The notes: generated from the letters alone by a model not told the origin. 64,000 nucleotides of DNA from Aminobacter ciceronei (GCF_014138625.1 NZ_JACJHY010000030.1:1-64000); one strand, 5' to 3'; positions 35,138 through 43,952 are shown, counted from the first letter of the stretch. Numbers and translations are program-made.

Positions 35138-35508
35138 GCTGCCTCTTTTCCGGGGAAAAATGCGCCTATCGGGCGCAGTTCGTAAGAGCCGCCGCCAGGA
35201 TTGGCTTCCGCCAGGTCCTTGGCCACGGCCACGGCGTCGTCGAGCGTCTCGCAATCGACGACGTAGAAACCGAGGAACTGCTCCTTGGTTTCGGCAAAGG
35301 GCCCGTCGATGATCAATGGTTCGTCCTTGGTCTTGCGCAGGGTGGTGGCAGCCGTCGTCGGCATCAGCCGGGCCACCGGCCCCAGCCTGCCCTGGTCGCG
35401 CAGCTTGCCGGTGACCACCTGCAGGCGCGCCATCACCTCGTCGTCCTGCTCCTTGGACCAGGCGCAGACGACGTCTTCGTTGTTGTAGCAAAGGATGGCG
35501 TAGAGCAT
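35134..35508 (-). CDS. YCII-related DGPF-domain protein
   Basis: Small ferredoxin-fold-like protein of the DGPF family. These proteins are typically co-encoded with ECF42 sigma factors and are their targets. The 124-residue protein has the signature PLIIDGPFAETKEQFLGFYVVD (near residue 65). ATG 35508 is preceded by AAGGAA at good distance; the longer frame to 35718 runs through the promoter. Biochemical role not established. Confidence 0.9.
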   Translation of the reverse strand: MLYAILCYNNEDVVCAWSKEQDDEVMARLQVVTGKLRDQGRLGPVARLMPTTAATTLRKTKDEPLIIDGPFAETKEQFLGFYVVDCETLDDAVAVAKDLAEANPGGGSYELRPIGAFFPGKEAA

Positions 35509-35531
35509 CTTTTCAGTTCCTTCATGACTAG

Positions 35532-35558
35532 GACGCGCGAGAATGTGCAATTCCGACA
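35532..35558 (-). promoter_or_regulatory. Candidate ECF42-dependent promoter of the DGPF-sigma operon
   Basis: On the minus strand, TGTCGG (35558-35553), a 17-bp spacer and CGTC (35535-35532) lie about 25 bp before the ATG at 35508. From memory, ECF42 targets have a TGTCGA-like -35 and a CGTC-like -10 element. This fits autoregulation. Confidence 0.5.
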
Positions 35559-35696
35559 AGGCGTCGGCAACTTTTTTTGCCGTCGGCGAGGACCAATGCC
35601 TGCGATCACCGTGACGGCTTGTGAAAAACCGGGAGAGGTGCAGATATGACGCCGGTTTGGCGCCTGCAAGGTGCCGGCGAGGTTGGAGGATCACCG

Positions 35697-36971
35697 ATGA
35701 AAAACGCCGAAATTTCACAGCGCAAGATGCAGACCATTGCCCGCGGCGTCGGCATGACGACGCAGGTCTATGCCGACCGCGCCGAGAACTCCGAGATCTG
35801 GGATGTCGAAGGCCGCCGCTACATCGACTTCTCTTCCGGCATCGCCGTCGTCAACACCGGCCATCGCCACCCGCGCGTCATCGAGGCGGTCAAGGCACAG
35901 CTCGACCGCTTCACCCATACCTGCCATCAGGTCGTGCCCTATGAAAGCTATGTCAGGCTCGGCGAAAGGCTGAACGCGATCGCGCCGATGAAGGGCGACA
36001 AGCGCACGATCTTCGTCACGACAGGCGCCGAAGCCGTCGAGAACGCCGTCAAGATCGCCCGCAACGCCACCGGCCGCCAGGCCGTCATCGCCTTTGCCGG
36101 CGGCTTCCACGGCCGCACATTCATGGGCATGGCGCTGACCGGAAAGGTGCAGCCCTACAAGGCAGGCTTCGGCGCCATGCCGGCCGATGTGTTCCATGCG
36201 CCCTTCCCGGTGCCGCTGCATGGCGTCACCACGGCCGATGCGCTGGCGGCGCTCGACCGGCTGTTCAAGGCAGATGTCGACCCGGCGCGGGTGGCGGCCA
36301 TCATCATCGAGCCGGTGCAGGGCGAAGGCGGCTTCTACGAGGTGCCGCGCGACTTCATGACGGCGCTGCGCAAGATCTGCGACCAGCACGGCATGCTCTT
36401 GATCGCCGACGAGGTTCAGACCGGCTTTGCGCGCACCGGCAAGATGTTCGCCATGGACCATCATGACGTCGCGCCCGACCTGATGACGATGGCGAAAAGC
36501 CTCGCCGGTGGCTTCCCGCTGGCCGCCGTCACCGGCCGCGCCGAACTGATGGACGCGCCCAATCCCGGCGGCCTCGGCGGCACCTATGGCGGCAGCCCGA
36601 TCGGTGTCGCGGCAGCACACGCCGTGCTCGACGTCATCGAGGACGAAAAACTCTGCGACCGCGCCAATCAGCTCGGCGCGCGGCTCAAGCAGCGGCTGGA
36701 ATCCTTGCGCGACGACGTGCCGGAGATATCAGACATCCGCGGTCTCGGCTTCATGAATGCTGTCGAGTTCAACGACGCAAAGACCAAGCTGCCCTCGGCC
36801 GACTTCGCCAACGCCGTCAGGCTCAAGGCGCTCGACAAGGGCCTGATCCTGCTCACCTGCGGCGTCCACGGCAACGTCATCCGTTTCCTCGCGCCAATCA
36901 CCATCCAGGACGACGTCCTGACCGAGGCGCTCGATATTCTGGAGGCGTCGATCCGGGAAGTGCGGACATAA
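35697..36971 (+). CDS. gabT: 4-aminobutyrate aminotransferase-type class III aminotransferase
   Basis: PLP enzyme that transfers the amino group of GABA (or a related omega-amino acid) to 2-oxoglutarate. The 424-residue protein has FSSGIAVVNTGHRHPRV, FVTTGAEAVENAVKIAR (near 105), AFAGGFHGRTFMGMALTGK (near 132), LIADEVQTGFARTG (near 235; PLP aspartate) and TMAKSLAGGFPLAAV (near 265; Schiff-base lysine). ATG 35697 has GGAGG upstream. Succinate-semialdehyde dehydrogenase is not in the window, so GABA use is family-based. Confidence 0.88.
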   Translation: MKNAEISQRKMQTIARGVGMTTQVYADRAENSEIWDVEGRRYIDFSSGIAVVNTGHRHPRVIEAVKAQLDRFTHTCHQVVPYESYVRLGERLNAIAPMKGDKRTIFVTTGAEAVENAVKIARNATGRQAVIAFAGGFHGRTFMGMALTGKVQPYKAGFGAMPADVFHAPFPVPLHGVTTADALAALDRLFKADVDPARVAAIIIEPVQGEGGFYEVPRDFMTALRKICDQHGMLLIADEVQTGFARTGKMFAMDHHDVAPDLMTMAKSLAGGFPLAAVTGRAELMDAPNPGGLGGTYGGSPIGVAAAHAVLDVIEDEKLCDRANQLGARLKQRLESLRDDVPEISDIRGLGFMNAVEFNDAKTKLPSADFANAVRLKALDKGLILLTCGVHGNVIRFLAPITIQDDVLTEALDILEASIREVRT

Positions 36972-36996
36972 GCTGCTTGCCGATGCAAAAGGTCTC

Positions 36997-37024
36997 CTCC
37001 GGCATCACATGAATGGTGCCGGAG
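36997..37024 (-). terminator. Hairpin between gabT and the TetR gene
   Basis: CTCCGGCA (36997-37004) and TGCCGGAG (37017-37024) form a stem that extends inward by 3 bp with one mismatch. On the minus strand it is followed by GAGACCTTTTGC, so it can terminate the tetR transcript; it also sits 25 bp after the gabT stop. Confidence 0.5.
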
Positions 37025-37031
37025 CCGCCGT

Positions 37032-37655
37032 TCAGTCCGCAACTGTGAGATAGGCCCGCACCAGCCGGATCAGCTCTTGTTTCAGCTCCTCGGAGCCGAG
37101 CAAGCCGCGACGGGCGGCGTTGTGAACCACGCCGTCCATCAGGTCGGAAAGGACCATGCCGGCAACCCGCTCATTCGCCCCCGATCGCGAGGTCCGATAA
37201 GCGGCGACAGCGGCGGTGTAGTGACCGAGATACTCGGCTTCGAAAGCACTGTTGGGATCCCTCATGCTCTCGGAGCTCTGAGCCTCGTCGAGAAGCTTGC
37301 GATGCAGCCCCGGATTGATGCTGTGCGCCGCGAACATGTCGCGCACGAGATCCTCGGCAAATTGCTCGACAGCCTTTCCCTCGCGCAGCGACCCGCGCAT
37401 GACGGCAAGGCAATCGTCGAGATGGCGGCGCCGAATGGCCTCGACCAGCGACTGCTTGTCGGGAAAATACTGGTAGAGCGATCCGATGCTCACACCCGCC
37501 AGTTCGGCAACCTTGTTGGTGCTGAAGTCGTCCCAGCCCTTCTCGCCCAGAATGTGAGCCCCGGCCTCGATGATCGCCTCGACGGTCGCTTGCGAACGGC
37601 CCTGCCGCGGCAGCTTGCGCATCGGGGAGTTCGATTTCGCAATGCGAGTAGACAC
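37032..37655 (-). CDS. TetR/AcrR-family transcriptional regulator
   Basis: One-component repressor. The 207-residue protein has an N-terminal helix-turn-helix (about 18-65: ATVEAIIEAGAHILGEKGWDDFSTNKVAELAGVSIGSLYQYFPDKQSLVEAI) and an all-helical ligand-binding C-terminal domain. It is divergent from a DinB-family gene across 66 bp, so it probably controls that gene and itself; no clear palindromic operator was identified. Confidence 0.9.
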   Translation of the reverse strand: MSTRIAKSNSPMRKLPRQGRSQATVEAIIEAGAHILGEKGWDDFSTNKVAELAGVSIGSLYQYFPDKQSLVEAIRRRHLDDCLAVMRGSLREGKAVEQFAEDLVRDMFAAHSINPGLHRKLLDEAQSSESMRDPNSAFEAEYLGHYTAAVAAYRTSRSGANERVAGMVLSDLMDGVVHNAARRGLLGSEELKQELIRLVRAYLTVAD

Positions 37656-37721
37656 TTGGGCTGCTCCGGACGATCATCAGGACGTTACTCACATTTGCAC
37701 ACAGACAAAAGGAGCCTCGCG

Positions 37722-38267
37722 ATGAGCGGTCTTCTGCACACCTTGTTCGGCTATCACACCTGGGCCAATGCAGATCTGTTCGGCAAGCTCGAAGAACTCG
37801 ACCCGGAGCGGCAGGGGGCGGAGCTGGCCAGGGCGTTGCGGCTGATCAGCCATTACCATGTCGTCGCCCGGATTTTTGCCGCGCATCTGAGCGGCGAGAC
37901 GCACCGTTACACCTCGGACAATGTCGCGCAAACACCGGCCCTTGCGGACTTGCGGTCGGCCGTCACTGACTCGGACCGGTGGTATCTCGACTATGTCGCG
38001 CATGTACCATCAGGCCGACTGACCGAGCGGTTGGCATTCATGTTCACCGACGGCGACAAGGGATACATGTCGCGGGAAGAAATGCTGGGCCATGTCATCC
38101 TGCACGGCGGCTATCACCGCGGCGAGGTCGGCCGCATCCTGTCGCAGCTGTCCATCATGCCGCCATGGGATACGCTCGCCGTCTATCTCCACCAGACGGA
38201 ACCGGCGCGCCGCCTGCAAGGCAGCCAAGCACCGACATCCGCCACAACAGCAGCAGTCTCAGGCTAG
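37722..38267 (+). CDS. DinB-family protein (putative metal-dependent enzyme)
   Basis: Four-helix DinB/YfiT-fold protein. Members of the fold include metal-dependent thiol transferases and damage-inducible proteins. The 181-residue protein has the expected three histidines: LISHYHVVARIFAAHL (near 44), and HVILHGGYHRGEVGRIL (near 128). ATG 37722 has AAAAGGAG upstream and gives typical family length; the longer frame is antisense to tetR. Substrate unknown. Confidence 0.85.
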   Translation: MSGLLHTLFGYHTWANADLFGKLEELDPERQGAELARALRLISHYHVVARIFAAHLSGETHRYTSDNVAQTPALADLRSAVTDSDRWYLDYVAHVPSGRLTERLAFMFTDGDKGYMSREEMLGHVILHGGYHRGEVGRILSQLSIMPPWDTLAVYLHQTEPARRLQGSQAPTSATTAAVSG

Positions 38268-38321
38268 CGCGGGTCCTCAAATCCACGGGTCGATTGGCTT
38301 GCCAGCGGGGTTCTCGAGCGA

Positions 38322-39554
38322 TTACCCCGCCGGCAGCGCCGCCAGTGCAGCCTTGAGCGCTTCGGCCCCACCCGCCACCTGCTCCGTCGTCGGCGAGAAG
38401 CCGAGGCCGAGCATCTTGCGGCCGAGCATGTGGTCGGCGGGACGATTGACGGATTCGATGGCGACAAGGCGGTCGCCGATGAAATGGAACACCGAGAAGC
38501 GGTTCTCGGCCGGATCGCCCGACAGGATCTGGCGGTCGCTGCCGGCGGTCAGGCCAACCATCTGCAACTTCATGTCGCCAATGTCGGACCAGAACCACGG
38601 TACGGCGACGTAGTCACCGGGATGGCCAAGAACCGTGCGGGCGGCGAGCTTGGCCTGGTCAGTGGCGTTCTGCACCGATTCCAGGCGCACGTCGCTGCCG
38701 GTCTGCCAATGGCGGTAGCTGGCGTTGTCGCCGATGGCGAGAATGTTCTCGACCGAGCTGCGCATGGCCGTGTCGATGCGGATGCCGTTGGCGATCGCCA
38801 GCCCCGCCGTCTCGGCCAGTTCGACATTGGGCACGACGCCGATGCCTGTTATCACCATCTTCGCCGGCAGATGCTCGCCGGAAGAGGTCAGCACGCTCGC
38901 GACATGGCCGTCCTCACCTTCGATGCGCTCGATGGTGGTCTTGAGCAGGATGCGGACACCCGATGCCGTCAGGCGCTGGCGCACATGTTCGGCGATCAGG
39001 GGTGCCACGGCGCGGCCGAGCAGGCGGTCGAGCGCCTCGATCACCGTCACCTTGCGGCCGCCGGCGGCGAGCGTGGCGGCGATCTCCAGGCCGATGAAGC
39101 CTCCGCCGATGACGACGACTTCCTCGCAGGCAGCGCTCTGCTCGCGGATCAGCCGGGCATCGGCCACAGAGCGAAGCGACAGCACGCCTGCAAGATGGGC
39201 CCCCGGCAGCGGCAGCAAGCGCGGGCGCGAACCCGTGGCAAGGATCAGCTGGTCATAGGCAAGGTCACCGCCGCCGGCGAGTTCGAGCCGGCGCGCCGCG
39301 GCATCGATGCGTTCGACCAGGGTTCCGGGCCGGAAGTCGATGGTGTGGCCGGTGTAAAACACCTCGCCGCGCAAGGGCTGCGGTTGGGCGGCAGCATCCT
39401 TGATGAAGGTCTTGGACAGCGGCGGCTTGTGGTAGGGCAGCTCCTTCTCGTCGCCGAGCAGAATGACCGGCCCGTCGTAGCCCTCCTCGCGAAGGCTGGC
39501 TGCAGCCTGCACGCCGGCATGGCCGGCCCCGACAATCACCACACCGTTCTTCAT
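38322..39554 (-). CDS. FAD-dependent pyridine nucleotide-disulfide oxidoreductase (ferredoxin/rubredoxin reductase type)
   Basis: Flavoprotein that passes electrons from NAD(P)H to a small redox partner. The 410-residue protein has an N-terminal FAD motif VIVGAGHAGVQAAASL (near 5), LPYHKPPLSK (near 45), the ATGSRPR strand (near 107), a second Rossmann motif VVVIGGGFIGLEIAATL (near 145) and ILAIGDNA (near 275), plus a C-terminal domain with VPWFWSDIGDMKLQMVG. This pattern matches rhodocoxin/putidaredoxin reductases. ATG 39554 gives the natural N-terminus. The redox partner is not adjacent. Confidence 0.88.
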   Translation of the reverse strand: MKNGVVIVGAGHAGVQAAASLREEGYDGPVILLGDEKELPYHKPPLSKTFIKDAAAQPQPLRGEVFYTGHTIDFRPGTLVERIDAAARRLELAGGGDLAYDQLILATGSRPRLLPLPGAHLAGVLSLRSVADARLIREQSAACEEVVVIGGGFIGLEIAATLAAGGRKVTVIEALDRLLGRAVAPLIAEHVRQRLTASGVRILLKTTIERIEGEDGHVASVLTSSGEHLPAKMVITGIGVVPNVELAETAGLAIANGIRIDTAMRSSVENILAIGDNASYRHWQTGSDVRLESVQNATDQAKLAARTVLGHPGDYVAVPWFWSDIGDMKLQMVGLTAGSDRQILSGDPAENRFSVFHFIGDRLVAIESVNRPADHMLGRKMLGLGFSPTTEQVAGGAEALKAALAALPAG

Positions 39555-39627
39555 GCTCGCCTCTGCAACACCGGAAACCTCTACCGAAATGACCGCTAGG
39601 GGCTCCCGCCGCAAGGGGTCATGACGT

Positions 39628-39669
39628 GATTTCATGGCCGACAGGCAGGATTTCATATCGTACAGGCGG
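39628..39669. repeat. 21-bp tandem direct repeat upstream of the FAD-reductase gene
   Basis: Two adjacent 21-bp units, 39628-39648 and 39649-39669, match at 16 positions; both begin GATTTCAT and share ACAGGC near the end. A 21-bp period is two helical turns. It lies about 75-115 bp upstream of the reductase start at 39554 and could be an operator for it. No regulator is assigned. Confidence 0.5.
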
Positions 39670-39827
39670 GCCAGATAGTGCCAGGCGTGGCCCCCTGATC
39701 ATCCCGCGTCGTGGCGCTACCTGATGTCGCAGCGGGTGCCGGGTGCTGCTCGGCAGGTCCCGCGCCATGTCTCGACAAATCAACAGCTTGGCCTCAAGAA
39801 GCTCTGCAAAAAACTGGACAGAAACAG

Positions 39828-39844
39828 TTTAGAATCATTCCAAA
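39828..39844. promoter_or_regulatory. Iron control element (Irr-type ICE) upstream of the iron operon
   Basis: TTTAGAATCATTCCAAA matches the palindromic ICE consensus TTTAGAA-N3-TTCTAAA with a single mismatch. It lies in an AT-rich stretch 340 bp upstream of the first imelysin gene. Irr is the haem-responsive Fur-family regulator of Rhizobiales. A weak promoter (TTGACT at 39880, 17-bp spacer, TTTATG at 39903) lies between it and the operon. Confidence 0.75.
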
Positions 39845-40184
39845 CTATTGATACCGCTACGCTTTTAGCCGAAATTGCGTTGACTTTTGATGGCGCTCGG
39901 CTTTTATGAAGTCGTGCTTTACAGCGCCTGTCTTTGATGTCTGGGCCTTTAACCCTTTCGATTGGAGCTATCTGGGTGCCTGCCTTCGTCGAACCGCGCC
40001 ATGGCGCGGCTGTTTGCAGCTTGGTCGCGCTGCGCCCTATCAGGGCCTCGAACCACGCGCATATCCGAGGCCGGATCGCCCCTGAGCTTTCTTTCGATGC
40101 CATGCCGCCGATCCAGCAAGAAATGCTGACGGCACACGATTTCCAGGCGCTTGCCGGCGCCAACTGGTTCACTGAGGAGAGACC
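39845..40184 (+). other. Long leader between the ICE and the imelysin gene; no gene seen
   Basis: About 340 bp without a credible coding region. Open frames here lack a ribosome binding site and family-like sequence. A weak promoter-like pair is at 39880-39908. The last bases hold GAGGAG, the ribosome binding site of the downstream gene. Confidence 0.4.
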
Positions 40185-41489
40185 ATGCCTGCATCCATCT
40201 CGCACAACCGTCACTACGGCAGGCTCGCCGCCATTGCCGCGACGACCGCGCTGACCGCCGCGATCTTCGTGCTGCCGGCCAAGGCCGCAACCGACGCCAA
40301 GGCCGTTCTCACCACCTATTCCGACATTGCGCTTGCCAAATACGAAGACTCGCTGACATCAGCCAAGGCACTCGACACAGCCATCGAAGCGCTGATCGCC
40401 AAGCCGTCGGACGAGACGCTGAAGGCAGCGCGCGAAGCCTGGAAGGCTGCCCGCATCCCCTACCAGCAGACGGAAGTCTACCGCTTCGGCAACGCGATCG
40501 TCGACGACTGGGAAGGCCGCGTCAACGCATGGCCGCTGGATGAAGGCCTGATCGACTATGTCGACAAGGGCTATGGCACCGAGTCCGACGAGAACTCGCT
40601 CTACACCGCCAACGTCATCGCCAACCCGTCGATCGAGATCAACGGCCAGAAGGTCGATGCCTCCAAGATCACGCCCGAGTTGCTGGCCGGCACGCTGCAG
40701 GAAGCCGGTGGCATCGAGGCCAACGTCGCCAGCGGCTATCATGCCATCGAGTTCCTGCTCTGGGGCCAGGATTTGAACGGCACCGGACCCGGCGCCGGCA
40801 ACCGTCCCTACACCGACTATGACACCGCCAATTGCACCGGCGGTAACTGCGACCGCCGCGGCCAGTATCTGAACGCCGCTTCCGACCTGCTCGTCGCCGA
40901 TCTCGAGGAGATGGTCGGCAACTGGAAGGCCGACGGCGCGGCCCGCAAGGCGCTTCTCGACGGCGACGCCAAGGCTGGCATTTCGACCATCCTGACCGGC
41001 ATGGGCTCGTTGTCCTACGGCGAATTGGCCGGCGAACGCATGAAGCTCGGCCTTTTGCTCCACGATCCGGAAGAGGAGCATGACTGCTTCTCCGACAACA
41101 CCCATATCTCGCATCTCTATGACGCCGTCGGCATCCGCAACGCCTATCACGGCAGCTACAAGCGCATCGACGGCTCGACCGTCGAGGGCCCGTCGGTCTC
41201 CGACATGGTCAAGGAAGCGGACGCAGGGCTCGACACCGAGCTCAGCGGCAAGCTCGACACCACGGTCGCCAAGATGGAAGCGATCCAGGCCCGCGCCGTC
41301 GGCGGCGAGGCCTATGACCAGCAGATCGGCGAAGGCAACACCGAAGGCAACGCCACGGTGCAGGCGGCCATCGACGCGCTGGTCGACCAGACCAAGTCGA
41401 TCGAGCGCGCGGTTGCCGCGCTCAAGCTCGACGCCATCGCATTCGAAGGTTCGGACAGCCTGGATTCGCCTGACAAGGTCTTCCAGTGA
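40185..41489 (+). CDS. Imelysin-family iron-regulated protein (IrpA/COG3487-like)
   Basis: Periplasmic or envelope protein of the imelysin (peptidase M75) superfamily, linked to iron uptake. The 434-residue protein has a signal peptide (LAAIAATTALTAAIFVLPAKA|ATD), an imelysin repeat near 40-120 (AREAWKAARIPYQQTEVYRFGNAIVDDWEGRVNAWPLD) and the GxHxxE motif in SGYHAIEFLLWG (near 185). A second helical half carries EEHDCFSDNTHISH (near 302). ATG 40185 has GAGGAGAGACC upstream. First gene of the Irr-box operon. Its exact biochemical role is not settled for the family. Confidence 0.9.
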   Translation: MPASISHNRHYGRLAAIAATTALTAAIFVLPAKAATDAKAVLTTYSDIALAKYEDSLTSAKALDTAIEALIAKPSDETLKAAREAWKAARIPYQQTEVYRFGNAIVDDWEGRVNAWPLDEGLIDYVDKGYGTESDENSLYTANVIANPSIEINGQKVDASKITPELLAGTLQEAGGIEANVASGYHAIEFLLWGQDLNGTGPGAGNRPYTDYDTANCTGGNCDRRGQYLNAASDLLVADLEEMVGNWKADGAARKALLDGDAKAGISTILTGMGSLSYGELAGERMKLGLLLHDPEEEHDCFSDNTHISHLYDAVGIRNAYHGSYKRIDGSTVEGPSVSDMVKEADAGLDTELSGKLDTTVAKMEAIQARAVGGEAYDQQIGEGNTEGNATVQAAIDALVDQTKSIERAVAALKLDAIAFEGSDSLDSPDKVFQ

Positions 41490-41520
41490 GGGCTTGCCGC
41501 GCCTAAGTTTCTCTAGCCAA

Positions 41521-41546
41521 ACGGCGCGCCAAAGGGAGCGCGCCGT
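41521..41546 (+). other. Stem-loop between the imelysin gene and bfd
   Basis: ACGGCGCGC and GCGCGCCGT form a perfect 9-bp stem around an 8-nt loop in the 78-bp gap after the imelysin stop. No U-tract follows, so it is more likely an mRNA-stability or partial attenuation element than a full terminator. Confidence 0.5.
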
Positions 41547-41567
41547 CAGCCACGGTCGTTCGAAACC

Positions 41568-41879
41568 ATGCTTATCTGCCATTGCAATCTGATTACCCAA
41601 AAGGAGATCGAAGACACAATCGTCGAGCTTTTGGATCGGGACCCGTGGACACTGATCGTGCCCGCGAAGGTCTATCATACGCTGCAGAAGCGCGGACGTT
41701 GTTGCGGCTGCTTCCCAAATGTGGTCGAAACGATAATTCGGATTACCGAAGCTTATCATGCTCGTTCGGAATCGGGCGAGGTGGATGTCGTTTCACACCT
41801 GGACCGCGTCAGAGAGTTGCGCGTTCAATTTGGGAGCAAGGCAAATGAAGGGCGAAAAACAGGTCATCGAGCGGCTTAA
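41568..41879 (+). CDS. bfd: Bacterioferritin-associated ferredoxin (Bfd-like, [2Fe-2S])
   Basis: Small ferredoxin that reduces the haem of bacterioferritin to release stored iron. The 103-residue protein has the Bfd cysteine pattern: CHC at residues 4-6 and RGRCCGCFP near 44-52, together giving C-x-C...C-x(2)-C. Typical Bfd is 60-70 residues; the C-terminal 35 residues here are extra and partly overlap the start of bfr. It lies between an imelysin gene and bfr in the Irr-box operon. Confidence 0.9.
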   Translation: MLICHCNLITQKEIEDTIVELLDRDPWTLIVPAKVYHTLQKRGRCCGCFPNVVETIIRITEAYHARSESGEVDVVSHLDRVRELRVQFGSKANEGRKTGHRAA

Positions 41880-42330
41880 CGAGGCGCTTTTCCTCGAGCT
41901 CGGCGCCGTCAACCAGTATTGGGTGCATTACCGCCTGCTTGAAGACTGGGGTTACGGCAAGCTCGCCAAGAAAGAGCGTGAGGAATCGATCGAGGAGATG
42001 CACCACGCCGACAAGCTGATCGCGCGCATCATCTTCCTCGAAGGTCATCCCAACCTGCAGTCCATCTCGCCGCTGCGTATCGGCCAGAACCTCAAGGAAG
42101 TGCTCGAGAGCGATCTCGCCGGAGAGTATGACGCCCGCACTTCCTACAAAAAATCCCGGGATATCTGCTCGCAGCATGGCGACTACGTATCGATGAAGCT
42201 CTTCGAGGAACTGCTCGCCGATGAGGAAGGTCACATCGACTTCCTCGAGACGCAGTTGCAGTTGCTCGCCGAGATCGGCGACGAGAAGTACGGCCAGCTC
42301 AACGCCGAACCAGCTGACAAGGCCGAATAG
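41845..42330 (+). CDS. bfr: Bacterioferritin
   Basis: Haem-containing iron-storage protein forming 24-subunit shells. The 161-residue protein keeps every key residue in the canonical numbering: ferroxidase ligands E18, E51, H54, E94, E127 and H130, and the haem-ligand M52. ATG 41845 gives the exact family length and has GGGAGCAAGG upstream; the gene overlaps bfd by 35 nt in another frame. Coupling bfd and bfr ties storage to mobilisation. Confidence 0.96.
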   Translation: MKGEKQVIERLNEALFLELGAVNQYWVHYRLLEDWGYGKLAKKEREESIEEMHHADKLIARIIFLEGHPNLQSISPLRIGQNLKEVLESDLAGEYDARTSYKKSRDICSQHGDYVSMKLFEELLADEEGHIDFLETQLQLLAEIGDEKYGQLNAEPADKAE

Positions 42331-42341
42331 GACATGCCGGA

Positions 42342-43952
42342 ATGCGGCGCACTTTTCTGACCACGCGCCGCGCACGTACCGGCAAGTTTCCCGACGACAA
42401 GATAAAACGACAGCGGAGCGCGACAGCGCTTCGCCTCCTGCTGTTGGCCGGCCTGATAGCGGCCCTGCCGGCAACGGTGGTGATTTCAGGCGAAGCGGTC
42501 CCCGCCGGCCTGGCCACCGAACGCACCGACCTCGATCCCAAGGACAAGGCGCGCGTCGACAACATCGTCCGGCCGACCACCGACTTCAGCAAACCCGAAC
42601 AGTTCGAGCGCATGCAGGGCGGAGCCGGTACTTCGGAAAAGCGCGTCAACCAGGATGCGTTCTCGCAATCCTCGGCCAACATCACCTTCGAGGAAGAAGG
42701 CACCTTCAAGCTCGGCAACGGCATGTTCCGCAAGCTATGGGTGTCGTCGCCGTCGTCGACCCAGGCCTCCGACGGGCTGGGGCCGCTGTTCAACGCCCGC
42801 GCCTGCCAGAGCTGCCACCTCAAGGACGGCCGCGGCCATCCGCCGGAAGGCAATTCCGACGCCACCTCAATGTTCCTGAGGCTCGCCCGCACGGCAGAAA
42901 CGGCAGAAGAAAATGCCGCGATCGTCGAGCGCAAGGTGCTGAACTTCCCCGATCCCACCTATGGCGGCCAGTTCCAGGATCTTGCCGTGCCCGGCCTCAA
43001 GAGCGAAGGCCGGATGGTGATTTCCTACCAGCAGTTTCCGGTCCAGCTTTCCGACACCATGACGACGCTGCGCTGGCCGATCTATTCGGTGACCGACCTC
43101 GGCTATGGTGCGATGGACCCGAAGACGACATTGTCGCCACGCATCACGCCGCCGATGATCGGCCTGGGCCTCGTCGAGCAGATCCATCCCGCCGACATCC
43201 TTGCCAATGCCGATCCCGACGACAAGGACGGCGACGGCATTTCGGGCAAGGCCTCCATCGTGCGCGACCACAAATCAGGCGAGCTGACGCTCGGCCGCTT
43301 CGGCTGGAAGGCGTCGGCGCCGTCGATCCGCCAGCAATCGGCCGATGCCTTTGCCGGCGACATCGGCATCTCGACGCCCGACGTGCCCAGGCACTGGGGC
43401 GACTGCACCGACGCCCAGACGGCGTGTCTCGAGAAGCCCAATGGCGTGCAGGAGCGGCTCGGCAGCAGCGAAGCCCCCGACCCGATCATGGATCTGGTCA
43501 CCTTCTATTCGCAGAACCTGGCCGTCCCGGCTCGGCGCGACATCGACGACCGCCAAGTGCTGCGCGGCAAGCAGATGTTCTACGAGGCCGGCTGCGCGTC
43601 CTGCCACATGCCGAAATTCGTCACGCGCCGCGATGCGCCCAACAAGGCGCAGAAATTCCAGCTGATCTGGCCCTATTCCGACTTCCTGCTGCACGACATG
43701 GGCGACGAACTCGGCGACGGCCAGCAGGTCGGCGACGCCAGCGGCAACGAATGGCGCACGCCGCCGCTGTGGGGCATCGGCCTGACCAAGACGGTCAACG
43801 GCCATACCTTCTTCCTGCACGATGGTCGGGCCCGCAATCTGGCCGAGGCGATCCTTTGGCATGGTGGCGAAGGCCAGAAGTCACGAGACCACTTTGCCGC
43901 GCTGCCGCCGCAGGACCGCGATGCGTTGATCAAGTTCCTGGAGTCGCTGTGA
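42342..43952 (+). CDS. Di-haem oxidoreductase (COG3488, predicted thiol oxidoreductase)
   Basis: Periplasmic c-type cytochrome of the DHOR family found beside imelysins. The 536-residue protein has an N-terminal hydrophobic signal/anchor (ALRLLLLAGLIAALPATVVISG, about 28-50) and two CxxCH haem-attachment motifs, ACQSCHLKDG (near 151) and AGCASCHMP (near 417). WRTPPLWGIGLTKTVNGHTFFLHDGRA lies near the end, as in MauG/cytochrome c peroxidase-like folds. It starts 11 bp after bfr, without a strong ribosome binding site. It probably oxidises iron or a ligand during import; not proven. Confidence 0.88.
   Translation: MRRTFLTTRRARTGKFPDDKIKRQRSATALRLLLLAGLIAALPATVVISGEAVPAGLATERTDLDPKDKARVDNIVRPTTDFSKPEQFERMQGGAGTSEKRVNQDAFSQSSANITFEEEGTFKLGNGMFRKLWVSSPSSTQASDGLGPLFNARACQSCHLKDGRGHPPEGNSDATSMFLRLARTAETAEENAAIVERKVLNFPDPTYGGQFQDLAVPGLKSEGRMVISYQQFPVQLSDTMTTLRWPIYSVTDLGYGAMDPKTTLSPRITPPMIGLGLVEQIHPADILANADPDDKDGDGISGKASIVRDHKSGELTLGRFGWKASAPSIRQQSADAFAGDIGISTPDVPRHWGDCTDAQTACLEKPNGVQERLGSSEAPDPIMDLVTFYSQNLAVPARRDIDDRQVLRGKQMFYEAGCASCHMPKFVTRRDAPNKAQKFQLIWPYSDFLLHDMGDELGDGQQVGDASGNEWRTPPLWGIGLTKTVNGHTFFLHDGRARNLAEAILWHGGEGQKSRDHFAALPPQDRDALIKFLESL

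Noticed and set aside
39934-40254. A 106-residue open frame before the first imelysin gene
   Set aside because: Overlaps the signal-peptide region of the imelysin gene in another frame, has no ribosome binding site and no family-like sequence.
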